Source of the DNA: Elephas maximus indicus
Taxonomy: Eukaryota > Chordata > Mammalia > Proboscidea > Elephantidae
Assembly: GCF_024166365.1 (NCBI RefSeq)
Contig: NC_064831.1
Location: 30,494,768-30,558,767 of the forward strand
Direction: 5' to 3'
Length of the DNA stretch: 64,000 bases
A program made the translations under genes and the position numbers. The notes beneath the pieces are model-generated. The model was not told the DNA's origin, ran no database searches, and was given only the letters and a program-made list of their open reading frames with translations. This document shows, piece by piece, positions 47,801 through 62,800 of this stretch (its first letter is position 1; every line of letters begins with the position of its first letter).

Positions 47801-50800
47801 AATTTCCAAAATGTCCGCAATGAACATGTATTTATTCCTCTTGTAAATAATTAAACTAAACTAAATGTTATGAAACACATACAAATATTCCTTCAAATGC
47901 AGTAAAAAAAAAAAAGTTCTGACAGATATATCGCCAAACAGCTAACAGGTGGGTGTGGGGGCAAAGAGGTCCCCACATTCCACAGAACAAATTCTCACAC
48001 AGCATCACACAGAAACTGGATCCATCCAATGGCAAGAGCGCTTTAAGTCTACCGTAACAGCGAATCTTCCAACAAAACTACGTCACAGTAAATAGTGCCT
48101 TAATCATACCAGTAAATTCTACAGCCTATTGTTACAGCTAATTGTTGCCAACAAGCACTTTCCACTTTTTATTATTCTTTATAAAGCTTACCCTCTTTCC
48201 CATAAAAATAACACGATTTTTAAGTCTCTTGAAAAATCAGAAATGACACTTGAAAAATATAAAGGAGGAAGTATTTGAAAAGATCCACAAACTGAAGTAT
48301 GTGAATTCCCTGAAAATATAAAATGTAACAGTGCAAACTCACACCCTAGCATTAAGTCTAGTCCTTAAAACTACTTTTTTGGTTTTTTTTTTTTTAATGG
48401 GCAGAAAATAGCCATGTATGGAATTGTATTATTTCCCCTACCTTTAAGGTCCAAGAATGAATTCACCATTTTTAGCTTTACTAAATTCATGGGCAGATGG
48501 AACTTCTAATTTAGATAAACTCAAGTCAGTGCCACATTTCTGAACTGAGAAAATCATGGGCTGAATTCTGATCCCTTCTGAACTAGAGTTTCACTATATA
48601 TGGGCAGGGGCACAGTGAGGGTGTACCTTTTATAAGACCATATATGCCGCATGTGGAAAGCCTATGAAAGCCACAGCACAGTTCTCAGTCTGAAGTATAA
48701 GAACAGGTCATGAGAGGGAAACTTGGTAAATATTTCTATTAAACATCAGACTAAACTGTAAGTGAGTGATGATTAATATCCTTCACTTATGTAAAGGGCT
48801 AAAAATGTTTATGGATTTCAAGAGAATGGCAGTGGAAAGATACTACTGAATTTAAATGCCATGTATACAGTTCTTAATTCTTATTTCAAAATGAGATTTG
48901 TGTTCATTAAGAGAGATTACTGTACCTTTGCAGAGCAGAGAAGAAAGAGAAGTGAACAAACCCTATAATTATTATACAGTCTCAGCATCATTATCAACGA
49001 GCATTTATTAAACATCGTTAGGCACGATTTGTTGGCTGAGCCAAGTGACTCTCATTACAGCCCTGGCTGTGTCGGGTTTCTGTCTCAATAGCAAACAGCA
49101 AGCTCCTTAAGACTCACACATTCTGAAGGGCAGGCCGCCTTCATTCTCTAAGTCCATTCACATGGCCTTGACATAGCAGGATTTCCCACAAACATACCCA
49201 CCCAACAGAAGACCCTGAGCTTCCTCTTTGTCATTCCCCTTTGGGAAGGAGAGTAAACAAAGATGGCAGGAAAAAAACAAAAAAACACAACTGCCCTCAA
49301 GTCGATTCTGATTCATGGTGACCCCAAGTGTCTAAGAGTAAAACTGTGCTCCATAGAGTTTTTGATGGTTGATTTTTCAGAAGTAGATCAACAGGCCTTC
49401 CTTCTGAGGTGCCTTTTGGTTAGGAGCTGAGCATGTTAACTGTTTGCACCACCCAGGGACTCTGAAGGCAGTAAAGTGGTAATAAAAACGTCCAGAGGAG
49501 GCAAAGCAACCTGCTTCTAGAGAGAACAGAAAATTTCTACCATCTTCTAGCCCTGTATCCATGCCACTAAGACAGCAAGTAGACATAAGAGAATAGAAGG
49601 AAGAGCTGTTAGGCTGGGGTGAAGGTGAGCTGCTCCCTTTGACCTCTACCTGGCTCCTATTCAAGCCTCTTCACACCCAGGCCCCCTGTGACCTGAACAC
49701 TTTGCTGTATTCACAACACACTCCCAGGGCTCTCATTTCTGGGTGCCTCTTCCTCTGCAAGTTTTAACCATGCATTTGAGGAAAGATGAACAAACACACT
49801 AAAGAAAACATTTGTGGTGGAGGAGGGCAGAGAAAGTCCTGAAGACAAATTAACCTTGAGTTGGATCATCAGCTGGGAACTCAAGAGAGAAGAGGGTTGT
49901 TTCCGTTCGTATTTTTCTGAGTGCTGATAAGATTACAGTATTGCTCCAGTGACACTTTTTCACACCAGTACTCTGTGATAGCAGAGGCAATGAAAAGGCT
50001 GTGAGGCCAGCCTGCCGAGAGGCGCAGTCTTGACAACCTTTGCCCTTCCTTCCTCAAAGGGAGGAAGTGGAGTGGAGCAGAAAGATCTGTTCTGGGGTTA
50101 GACAATTCAGGGTCCAATTCCAAACCTCTCCTTTCTCACCTATCAGTCATGGGATGCTAGACAAGTCATAGCCAACCTACGTAAGCCTCAGTTTTTCATC
50201 TGCAAAATGAGGAACATCTTATGTTGCTGTGAGGATTAAATGAAAAAACACGAAAAATAATAGCTACGGTTTATTAACTTCCTGTGTACCAAGCATTTAA
50301 ATACATTATCTGGTTTAACTTAATTTTGCCCTGTAGAGTGCCCAGAACGTGGGGGTCCTTGATAAATGTTTAGTCCCTTCTTGAGCTAAAAATGAGCACA
50401 GAACATTAATTACATCACAGGCTTAATGTGGTTACATCATACGCTTACGCATTTATTAGCATATTTTGGCCACATTCCTAAACCTCTCTTCCTTGGCCCC
50501 GCCTCCTCCTTGGTTCCGTCCCCACCCGCCATCCTCCACCAAGAGACCCAAAGACTCCTTGGGTCTGGTTGGTGCCAGAGGCCACACAGCCTCACAACAC
50601 AGCCAATTTGTCCTTGAAGCAGGCATTCCTCCGTAGGTGGCTTCAGCCTTCCGAGAGGTCCTTTGATGGCAGGATTCCCAGAGAGGGCAGGGAGGGGCAC
50701 CCGGCTGCCCTGGGGACTGCCAGGGTGTTCCTGCTGGAGGAAGCTCCCAGACGAGTTTGGAGGGCGTGGTGCTCTAAAGCCCAGAGTCAGTAATGTAAAC

Positions 50801-53800
50801 AAGGAGCGGTGTGACCAAGCTTGTCAGATATTCACACTGAGGATGACCTCGCCGCAGGAGGGTGATGGGAGAAACAGCTGTGGCTGCTCAGTGGCTGGGA
50901 AGGCATTTCAGGATCCCACGCCAACGGTTCATCTCAGTGGGACACTGTCTCTGGGCTTAGCTGATTGTCTGGGTCAGAGAGTGCCTCAGGACTTGGGGCA
51001 TCGCTTGGGTGGGTTTCAGTCATCTGGCCCTTCACATTCTTCCCTTTGAGTCCCGCACACAGCTCAGCACACAGTTCTTTCGAACGGGATAGATTTGACA
51101 GCTAACTTGCTTTTCTGAAAGATTCCTTATTCTCCCACAGTCTCTGCATTCCCTAAGCACCTCTGGGTTTTAAATAAGAAATGAAGACATTAAGAAAACC
51201 GCATTCCACCTTCTACCTCTCCACTGTGTGAAGCTGGCGGCCTCCCTCCTGCCTAACCTGCTTGTAGTTAGAAATCCAGAGCTTTGAGAGCGCTTGGCCG
51301 AGCATTATCCAATCTGAGGCTTACTCAGAAAGGATGAGGTCAGTGAGGAGAGGGGACCAAGGGCGGTCCTATGGAGAAGTCCCGGGCAAAAGCCCAAGCA
51401 GGAGGAAGGTTCCAAGAGCCTCTCAGCCTTTTTCAGTGCAACTCAAATTAAACTCTAGAGATCCTAATTAAAGATTTTGGAACTCCCACTCTTCACATAA
51501 AAGAAAGATTAAGGACTGTTCAGTATGTAAGATCCAGGGTAAATTATGATTTAATGTACTTTTCCCTTGAGGCTCTAAGGCCTTTTACTAACACTAACAA
51601 ATGCCATTAATTCACCTTGGCCTAGGTAAATTACACTTAATTTGCAAACAGAAAACTCAAGGTAGAGAGAGCCTCGGGTTATTAAAAGTACTCAGTATAT
51701 CAGTAATATACTAAGACCCTGAACTTGACTTCTTGAGTTTAATACTAACCAATATAAAAGAAAAGGTATAAATACATTTCTCTCGCATGTGATTAAAGGT
51801 GCTGAAAATCAGGTTCCATTTATTACCTGTGGGAAGAGGATGAGGATGGGAAGGGCCGGCAGTGCACGTGAAAAGGAGGCCTCACACTTTTTACTCTGTA
51901 AGATTCTATTATTTAAATGTGTACGAGCACGTGTATTTGTATAATTTCTTACTGAGTTTTTTCAAGGGTTGCTTGGTTGAGAAACAAAGGACAACATAAC
52001 AATTTTGGAAGGTTTTATAAAATTGTTATTCTGTTTTTCCTACTGAGCTTCTAACCATTCGGCAATTCGGTTAATTACGTCTAGAAAAACTCGGTAAGTT
52101 TTATTATGCTACTGTGTTACTACAACAGAAATTTCTAGTCTTTAGGCAATTGTGTCGACAACAGTTACTTACAGTTTACCCACCTCTTCAAATTTTTGGA
52201 GCAACGAAAAATGGTTGTTTTCTTTTTTTTAAATACATAATTCAAAATAACCTGGCTTCACCCGAGGCAGAAACGGTCATTAGAGGATGGAAAAGAGAAC
52301 TAAAACTTATTAAGCCCCCATGTGCCAAGTACCATGTTAGATATGTAACTAGGATTTAATCATCTGACAACCCAATGATGTAAGCATCATTATCCTCACT
52401 TTACAGGTGAGGAAAATAGAGTCCACAGGAGTTAAGAAGCTTGTTCGCGTTTCTCTGGTAAGGGTACGATGGCTCACATTTGCACATAGATTCTGACTCT
52501 TAACCCATGCTCTTTCTAGTGGGTCACCTTTTACTTTTACGTGAGAAAATTCAGGGGTCCGGATAGGCCAGTGCCTTTCCAATGTCAGTTTTGACACTCC
52601 TAAAAATATTACACTTTGATCATCACTTCTCACATCTAACAAGCGTGTGCCAAATTCCTTACCTCTTCTGACTCTGGCAAAAGCTTAAGCAACTCTCGCA
52701 AGGTCTCCGATCCATAGTGCTCACTCCTTCCTTGATGGATATCTTCCACAACGGACTGAGGAGACCTTGAAAAGATACAGATTCCAGTTCACGTTTACTG
52801 GAGTGGCAACAGAAACTAGCCGGTGGGGATGAAAACAAAGCACCTCCACCTTCCTTTCCACCCACCTTCTCCCCAGCCTGACCGGCAGTATAGGGTCAAC
52901 GCTCACATCAGCACCACTGAAGGGAAACTTGGGATCCTGAACACCCTGAGACCCCTTCACAACATGGGATCCTGAACACCCAGAGACCCCTTCACAACAT
53001 GGGATCCTGAACACCCAGAGACCCCTTCAACCAGAAAACCAGCCTGGGGCATCCCAGAAAGGCTTAAGGCAGGAATAGTCCCTGGGACTCTCCTTTGAGA
53101 GGATAGAAAAATCATCTTCGGTCTCACTGGAACTCCTGGAGAGCCTTCTCCTTTCCACTTAAAACCCTCAAATTTAATAGCTGTTTAACTTACCAGTTCC
53201 AACCTATACTCAAGGGGCAACGCTAAAGATGAATCTATAAATTTCCTGGCATGACAGGCTTGAATGGACACCCCAGGGCCATTCTCGCTGTACTTGAAGC
53301 CACTGAATTATGTTTTCCTGAAGGAAAACAGCAGAACATGACAGACCCCTGCAAATTCATCAAGGCATGCATCTAAAAGGGATTTGAATGCATGAGGAAT
53401 GATTTTCACTCAGAATTGGAGTTTCGGCTCAGTCACACCCAGGTGACGCTCAGAGCATGGATATAACCAAAGTATACAAAAATCTTACTTCTTAAATTGC
53501 TTAAGAAATATCCCAGTGTTCATGCTCCGCTTTGCATCCAAGATAGTAATCTGGAAAAAAAATGTAGAGACAGAAGATTATTAAAGTACAAGTAAAAAAG
53601 AGTTAGAGGAAAGAAGAAAAGTAAAACCCATCAAAGTACAAAACTAATTTATAAGAAAGTAATCTCCACTGTGCAAATTTTGGAAACCCTGATGGCAGAC
53701 TGGTTAAGAGTTTGGCTGCTAACCAAAAGGTTGGCGGTTTGAATTCACCAGCCGCTCCTTGGGAACCCTATGGGGCAGGTCTATTCTGTCCTATAGGGTC

Positions 53801-56800
53801 GCTATGAGTCGGAATCAACTCGACAGCAGCGGGTTGGCTTTAATATAATTTTATGAACACTAAATTAAAATATTATTATCTCCCAACTTTCTTCAATATT
53901 ATAGTTCCTTAACTGTATAGTTATATATGTTTTAAAATAGATGTGTACTTAAATCTTTTTAACTTAGCAATTTCCTCTTAGAATAATATAGCCCACACTT
54001 AAAAGCCATGATTTGGACACAGATGTCTTAGCCTAGAAAGAATCATATGAGACTTGAACTGCAAAAGGAAAAAAAAAACTGTAAAGACATTGTACAACCC
54101 CAATTTAGGGATATTAAAGGACATCTACTGTCATCTTCAGAAACATCATAAAATGCTCAACTGTTTTCTAAAAGCAAACTCACATTTTTTTGAAAAAGTA
54201 AATATATGTCCAATAACACTTTTAGAAAGAAGTAAGAAAGCATCGTGTATCTTATTTACTCAGAATTAAAAAAGGAAAACCGGTGCTATAGTTCACCAAG
54301 TCTAAGATGCACACTTTGCACTTTAACATCTCTGGAATTAGGATGTGTCTTACAATGTATGGCATCTTAGGTCTGATGAAATATGGCAGCTATTCTAGTG
54401 GATCATCAAAACCCAGATTTTGATTGCAACAGGTTTTTACGGCTCAACAGTAATAATCTGGAAGGGTTTTATCAGCCTAGGAATTATACTGAACTTATTA
54501 CTTTTTTTTTTTTAATACAGAAGCTTTTTATTTTTCTGGAAGTAAATATCCAGGATGTATGGAGGAAAGATAACGTTAAAACTGCTGCAATTTTTTCCAC
54601 TTGTTTTTTGATAAAGAGAGGCTAGCTATAATAGGAATGTTGTTATAATGTCCTTCCCTTCCAAATGTATGTTATTCATTGTGAACAAAAGGGAATCAGG
54701 TTTCAGACTAAATTCCTGATCTCTGGGCCTGCTTCAAAGTTTATAAGAATGCTTAGAAGCAGCAAGACTGTTAACCGATGTTAATGTCACTTCCTGGCTA
54801 TGAGGTTAAATTTTTACAAAAGTATGGTTGCCTTCTTTTGAAGACTAATCTTAAACCACCACATTATTTACTAACCCAGAGCTTTTTTTCATATTAATAC
54901 AATCACCTGCCAGCCATAAAATAAACTCCCAAAGCTAGAAGGGCAGGCTTCTTATTGGAATCCTACCCAGGGATTTCAGTTCAAGTTCAGTGTGAAAGGA
55001 GGGGAGAGAAGGAGGAAAAGAAAGGGTGAGAAGAAAACAGGTCAAACTTAACACGCTTTGACAAGGAAAGCTCACCCTAAAAAGAGGAATCTAAATTTAT
55101 TAGGACAGAAAACTATGTGCTTTTGGTTAGCAGCCAAGCTCTTAACCACTGTGCCACCAGGGCCCCTAGTGGTATTCACAGGGGGATTTTTTTTAGGAAT
55201 GGGGGGCAGATTTATAGAAAGCCATCTGCAGTGCCTGGCCAAGTCCCCTGGTAGCCCTAGAGGTGTATCTGTGGGAGGATGGACAGAAGTCATTTTCCTA
55301 CCAGTTAAGACACCTGCCAGGAGCCTAAGGACTTCCTTAGCCCTAAAGGAGTAGCCCACCACATTCAATAAAGAGGCAGCCACAGCCTCAAGGAACTGCT
55401 GTTCACAGCTTGAGGTGGGGCCTCAGAAACCATTCACCAATTTAAGGAAGTCAGTAATATCCCCTAAGGAAAAACCTGGGCACTTAGAGGGAAATCAAAG
55501 CCCAGAACCTTGTCCAAACCAAAGAAAACGAGACAACTGATAACGTGGGGACAGCCCACTCTTTCCTGATATCCCTAGACCTCCTCTGCATTAGGAGCCT
55601 CTTTCTCATAGTTACCACTCTTGACCCTTCTACAGAGGTGTTTATAAAGGTGGTTGTTGAAGTCCTTTAAAGACAGTTGTCACTATACATGCAAATTAGC
55701 TTATCTTACTTCCCAAATGCTTGCAGCCTCAAAGCTGGGCAATTGAGAAACGAATCTGTGTGGGATTGGGTGGTGCTTTGGAATCACTCAGGGCAATGGA
55801 ATTTGCACATAGGATCTCTGGGGACTCACTGGCTGTCCAAGCTTGGAAGTCATAGACATCTCGCCTGAAGAAGAACAGGATGAACCAACCTGGCTCATGA
55901 ATGAGCCCGGGCCACCCCGCCCCCCTTCCACTCTAGTCAATCCATAACCCTCTCTTTTGGCCAGCCCAGGACCTGTAGGCAGGCCCACCACTGAAGTCAG
56001 TGTCTGCAACAGCAGATGCAGCCAATGGACTACAGAGTTCACCAGCTTTTCCGCTGTGTACCACCGAGTCAATTCCGATTCACAGTGACCCTAAATGACT
56101 GGTGGAACTGCCTCATAGGGTTTCCTAGGCTGTAATCTTTACCAGTGCACATTGCCAGGTCTTTTCTCCCAAGGAGCAGCCAGTGGGTTTGAACCACTGG
56201 CCCTTCAGTTAGCGGCTGAGCGCTTAACCATTACACCATCAGGGCTCCTTCTATTACAAGCCTACATTCTCCTACCAGTTGTTTGTTGTCGTTAGGTGCC
56301 GTCAAGTCGGTTCTGACTCACAGCGACCCTATGCACTACAGAACGAAACACTGCCCGGTCCTGCACCATCCTTACAATCGTTGTTATGCTTGAGATCATT
56401 GTTGCAGCCACTGTGTCAATCCACCTTGTTGAGGGTCTTCCTATTTTCCACTGACCCTGTACTCTGCCAAGCATGATGTCCTTCTCCAGGGACTGATCCC
56501 TCCTGACAACATGTCCAAAGTATGTAAGACGCAGTCTCGCCATCCTTGCCTCTAAGGAGCATTCTGGCCGCACTTCTTCCAAAACAGATTTGTTCGTTCT
56601 TTTGGCAGTCCATGGTATATTCAATATTCTTTGCCAACGCCACAATTCAAAGGCGTCAACTCTTCTTCAGTCTTCCTTATTCATTGTCCAGCGTTCACAT
56701 GCATATGATATGATTGAAAATACCATGGCTTAGGTCAGGCACACCTTAGTCTTCAGGGTGACATCTTTGCTCTTCAACACTTTGAAGAGGTCCTTTGCAG

Positions 56801-59800
56801 CAGATTTAACCAATGCAATGCGTCTTTTGATTTCTTGACTGTTGCTTCCATGGCTGTTGATTGTGGATCCAAGTAAAATGAAATCCTTGACAACTTCAAT
56901 CTTTTCTCCGTTTATCATGATGTTGCTCATTGGTCCAGTTGTGAGGATTTTTGTTTTATGTTGAGGTGTAATCCATACTGAAGGCTGTGGTCTTTGATCT
57001 TCATTAGTAAGTGCTTCAAGTCCTCTTCACTTTCAGCAAGCAAGGTTGTGTCATCTGCATAACGCAGGTTGTTAATGAGTCTTCCTCCAATCCTGATGCC
57101 CCCTTCTTCTTCATATAGTCCAGCTTCTCGGATTATTTGTTCAGCATACAGATTAAATAGGTATGGTGAAAGAATACAACCCTGACGCACACCTTTCCTG
57201 ACTTTAAACCGATCAGTATCCCCTTGTTCTGTCCGAACAACTGCCTCTTGATCTCTGTAAAGGTTCCTCATAAGCACAATTAAATGTTCTGGAATTCCCA
57301 TTCTTCGCAGTGTTATCCATAGTTTGTTATGATCCACATAGTTCAAATGCCTTTGCATAATCCATAAAACACAGGTAAACATCCTTCGGGTATTCTCTGC
57401 TTTCAGCCAGGATCCATCTGACATCAGCAATGATATCCCTGGTTCCATGTCCTCTTCTGAAACCAGCCTGAGTTTCTGGCAGTTTCCTGTCGATATACTG
57501 CTGCAGCCATTTTTGAACGATCTTCAGCAAAATTTTGCTTGCGTGTGATATTAATGATATTGTCCTATAATTTCCACACTCAGTTGGATCACTTTTCTTG
57601 GGAATAGGCATAAATATGGATCTCTTCCAGTCAGTTGGCCAGGAAGCTGTTTTCCATATTTCTTGGCATAGACAAGTGAGCACCTCCAGCGTTGCACCTG
57701 TTTGTTGAAACATCTCAATTGATATTCCATCAATTCCTGGAGCCTTGTTTTTCGCCAATGCCTTCAGAGAAGCTTGGACTTCTTCCTTCAGTACCATCGG
57801 TTCCTGATCATACGCCACCTCTTGAAATGGCTGAATATCGACTAATTCTTTTTGGTATAATGACTCTGTGTATTCCTTCCATCTTCTTTTGATGCTTCCT
57901 GAGTCATTTAATATTTTCCCCACAGAAAATATTCACTATTGCAACTGGAGGCTTGAATTTTTTCTTCAGTTCTTTCAGCTTGAGAAACGCCGAGCGTGTT
58001 CTTCCCTTTTGGTTTTCCATCTCCAGCTCTTTGCACGTGTCATTATAATACTTTGTCTTCTCGAGAGGCCCTTTGAAATCTTCTGTTCAGTTCTTTTACT
58101 TCATCAATTCTTCCTATTGCTTTAGCTGCTCGACGCTCAAGAGCAAGTTTCAGAGTCTCCTCTGACATCCATCTTGGTCTTTTCTTTCTTTCCTGTCTTT
58201 TCAGTGACCTCTTGCTTTCTTCATGGATAATGTCCTTGCACAACTCATCTGGTCTTCGGTCACTAGTGTTCGATGCGTCAAATCTGTTCTTGAGATGGTC
58301 TCTAAATTCAGGTGGGATATACTCAAGGTCATATTTTGGCTCTCGTGGACTTGTTCTGATTTTCCTCATGTTCAGCTTGAACTTGCACATGAGCAATTGA
58401 TGGTCTGTTCCACAGTCGGCCCCTGGCCTTGTTCTGACTGATGATATTGAGCTTTTCCATCGTCTCTTTCCACAGATGTAGTCAATTTGATTTCTGTGTG
58501 TTCCATCTGGCGAGGTCCCTGTGTATTTTTTTTTTTTTTTTTTTTAAGTATAGTCGCTGTTTATGTTGGTGAAAGAAGGTATTTGCAATGAAGAAGTCGT
58601 TGGTCTTGCAAAATTCTATCATTCAATCTCCGGCATTGTTTCTATCACCAAGACCATATTTTCCAACTACTTATCCTTCTCCTTTGTTTCCAACTTTCGC
58701 ATTCCAATCACCAGTAATTACCAATGCATCTTGATTGCATGTTCAATTGATTTCAGACTGCAGCAGCTGATAAAAACTTCTATTTCTTCATCTTTGGCCC
58801 TAGTGGTTGGTGCGTATATTTGACTAATAGTCGTATTAACTGGTCTTCCTTGTAGGCGTATGGATATTATCCTATCACTGACAGCGTTGTAGTTCAGGAT
58901 AGATCTTGAAACATTCTTTTTGATGATGAATGCAACACCATTCCTCTCCGAGTTATCATTCCTAGCATAGTAGACTATATGATTCACAATGGCCATACTG
59001 TTTTCAGTATTGTTCCTCCTCAGTTCGGCCATTCCCAAGCTCAAACTTCTCCTATCTGCCAACAACTTCTCCTTTTGGGGTATAATGGAACTTACTTATA
59101 AGACTTTATAAGACCTTTAAAGTCAATTTCAGCTCACTAATACCTAGGATATCGATGTTTCATTTTTGACAATTTCCAATTTCCTTAGATTCATATTTCG
59201 TACTTTCTAGGTTCCAATTATTAATGGATTTTTGCAGCTGTTTCTTCTCATTTTGAGTTGTGCCACATCAGCAAACGAAAGTCCCAAAAGCTTTACTCCA
59301 CCCATGTCATTAAGGTTGACTCTACTTGGAGGAGGCAGCTCTTCCCCAGTCATCTTTTGAGTGCCTTCCAACCTTCGGGGGCTCATCCTCCTGCACTGTT
59401 TCAGACAATGTTCCACTACTCTTCATAAGGTTTTCACTGGCTAATGCTTTTCAGAAGTAGACTGCCGGGTCATTTTTCCTAGTCTGTCTTAGTCTGGAAG
59501 CTCAGCTGAAACCTGTCCTCCATGGGTGACCCTGCTGGTATCTGAATACCAGTGGCATAGTTTCCAGCATCACAGCAACACACAAGCCCCCACAGTACAA
59601 AAAACTGACAGACATGTGAGAGAGTTAACCCATTCCTGGTGAGCAGGGGAGCTACAACGTAAGGTAATGCATTCAACTCAATCCAAGGATTTCCCACTGG
59701 GATGTGAGGGAGACCTGCCGGTGATGACAGTCACCCCACAGACTGCTGGATGGCCTATGGTTCGGTGGCCCTTGGGAACATTAAGACAGAGGTACTACGC

Positions 59801-62800
59801 TCCTTAGAAGAGGGTGTGTGAACGCCTGCACCACCCCCTCCCTAAAAACTCCCACAAGCTCTCCTAGTTTCTTCCCTACAATTCTTGTTCCTTCACCTAG
59901 TATCAATCCACCTCAAAATTTGCCTTTCATGTCCTCTAAAGGAAGAAAACTTTTTAAACCATGTTCATTTCAGTATACCTACTTAAGTAACACTAAAAAG
60001 TGGTTATTTCAATTCCACTTCATATTCTGAAAAGCAAAACAATCTTCCTGTAGCCTCCAACATGAACTTAGCTTTTGGTTTTGGGTGGTTTTCCTTTTTT
60101 AAAATTTTGATTGCCTGTCAGTTGGGAATTGCACCCACTCCCACACTTTAGAAAGAAATGAAAACCCAGTTCAAGTATATTATTTTTTAAAATACATTTT
60201 AAACACTCTATTATGGCCATGTCCCATAATTCTAGAATATATGGGATCATAACATTAGCTGGGATAGACTGATACCTGAAGTACCATGTAGGAAAGGAAA
60301 ACATCATCTCTCATAAATTTAGCAAAAGCAGTCTTCCTTCCTTCCATCCTTCCTTTCTCTCTCCCACTCTCCCTTTTTTTCTAATAAGCAATTTTAGTTA
60401 TTTCCTATCTGGTCAATGTAATATTGCTATAGCCATCGTGGTAAATGATTTCAAATGTTAACAACTGTGTTTTTGTGTGTGTGTATGTGAATCTCAATTT
60501 TGATCTTTTGATACCTTGTAAGACCTTTTGCTCCCTTGGTTCAATTTTGTCCAGTTGAGTTACATTTACTTTTCTCTGGAGGATAACAGGTCCTACGGCA
60601 GAAAGAGACACATACAGACCCAACCAACATTAGTGTGTGAGTCTCTGAGGAGGACGGAGGAACACTGGTAACAGATCGGCAGGCACCAATGGAACCTGAG
60701 GGGTGACATCAGTGAACTCTGCAAAGAAGGTGGAGTTGCAGCTAAACCGTTTTTTTTTTAAATCCCCAGTAGTATATCTTTGCTATTTCTAATTACCTTA
60801 TTATGGTTTAATCACTATTGTACCATCACATCTGTAGTTTCTTCAAGGTAATTTTTAGGTAACAAGGGTATAAGCCTAGTAAAATTTTATAACCTTTTTG
60901 TTTTCCCTACTAATTGCTCTAATTTACTGTTTTCAGTATCGTTCCTTCTCAGTTCGGCCATTCCCAAGCTCAAACCTCTCCTATCTTCCAACAACTTCTC
61001 CTTTTGGGGTATAATGGAACTTACTTATAAGACTTTATAAGCCCTTTAAAGTATAAGCCGGCCACATACTGCCAGGCCATTTCTGTAGGCGGTTATTACG
61101 TTTTAAGGGGACAGAATCTGATCCTCAGCACATCTCAACCTCCAGAATTACGGCCTGAGTTGTAAAGTGTTGATGTCATGCATCCAGGCTCTGGGTCTGT
61201 CCTTCCGCTGAACATGCTGTTTAAGGTGTTCTCCAGGCCACACAGAGGGCTACTGCTTTCAACCTTGGAATTTGCTTACTCGAGAGTGAGCTGGAGGATT
61301 CATTACTGACCTTTCTTAGACTGTAGCTCTAAAGAGTTATAACTTCTTTAGAAGAAAATCTAATGAGAAAAGAAAATAGCTTGTACTATATTCTTTTTTT
61401 TTTTTTTATATTCTGTTATGGAAAAAATATATATATATAATACTTCTACCTGTGTTGGACACAGCAGAAGAAACTGAAAATAATTCTGGATGACCTCTGT
61501 TATGTGACAATATCACCTAAATCTATACCTGAACTACTTATCATAACCTGAATATTAAACAGTTGAAGAGTTAGATTAGTTATAATACATAATCATGGGG
61601 ATTTAATATTTCTTTCTAGTATGCTATTTCTAAGATCAAGACCTACAAGTTCTAAAAGTAAAGATCCAGCTGGGTACAGGACAGGAGAAAGATGAAGGGA
61701 AAGTTTTTTTTTTTTAAGGAAATGGATATTTTTGTTTCTGCCATAGCCAGGAAAAGGTGCCATACCCCTGGCACTTCCCTCCCCCCCGAGTGATATTCCC
61801 CCCACCTGGGAAACATATTTATTTTTCTTATGGTACTTTAGATGAAGGTTTACAGAACAAACTAGTTTCTCATCAGTTAGTATACACATTGTTCTATGAC
61901 ATTGATTAACAACCCAACAACATGTCAGCACCCTCCCTTCTCAACCCTGGGTTCCCTATTACCAGCTTTCCTGTTTCTTCCTGCCTTCCAGTCCCTGCCC
62001 CAAGGCTGGTGCACCCCTTTAGTCTTGTTTTGTTCCCTGAGTGATTCTTAACCTCTCTTTAATTCAAAAACATAAAGCAGCAAGTTCCCTGTACACCCTT
62101 AAACTACCATTTGGTAAAATAAATGTCCACCCTTCATAAAGGATGCCACCCGTTGTCATGTGGCTTGCTGCCACCCCAGCGGCATATAGGCGGGTCTCTT
62201 CTATTACAGGTGCTCTCCTGGGACATGCACTCCAGCCCACGTCCATTCACTCTTGCCTCCAATACTCTTGGATCTCAGTGAGTAGTAGACATGATTAGAA
62301 ATGACCTACTGTACAATAAGGAACCTCTGTTGGAAGCTGGGGCAAAGGCCAGGATACTAAGGAAATGATTTATTGCTCCTTCCAGTACTGAAAGGATACT
62401 TGAAGGGAAAAAAAGGTCTTTGTGAAAAAGAAAGAGGCAGAGAAAGCCTGTTCAGCACTGGAGGGCCCTAAGGTTTCTCCTGAAGACTTCCTTCTCAGAT
62501 TTATTTCATTGTTTACACTAAAGCAATTCTAATCCCGCTGCTCTCTGCATCTTATTTTATTTTTTTTAATTAGTATTTTATTTTACTTTTGGAGCAAAAC
62601 CAGTGCCCACTCCACAGCTTCCAGTCATAATGACCAGTGACATTGGTTACATTCTTCACATTGTGTCAACATTCTCCTTATTTCTGTTCTAGCTGTTTCA
62701 CTCCCATTGACTTAAACCCCCGCCCTCTAGCCTTCTCTGCACTTTATAATAAATAGCCTCTTGGCTATTTCAACAGGGGATCATGCAGCCAGCTTTACGG

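Noticed and set aside
52931-53031. CRISPR-like array
   Set aside because: The repeats are contiguous with no spacers, and the genome is mammalian. It is a minisatellite.
56927-57923. Host reverse-transcriptase-like gene
   Set aside because: The frames belong to a decayed RTE LINE with matching endonuclease pieces upstream and broken reading frames.
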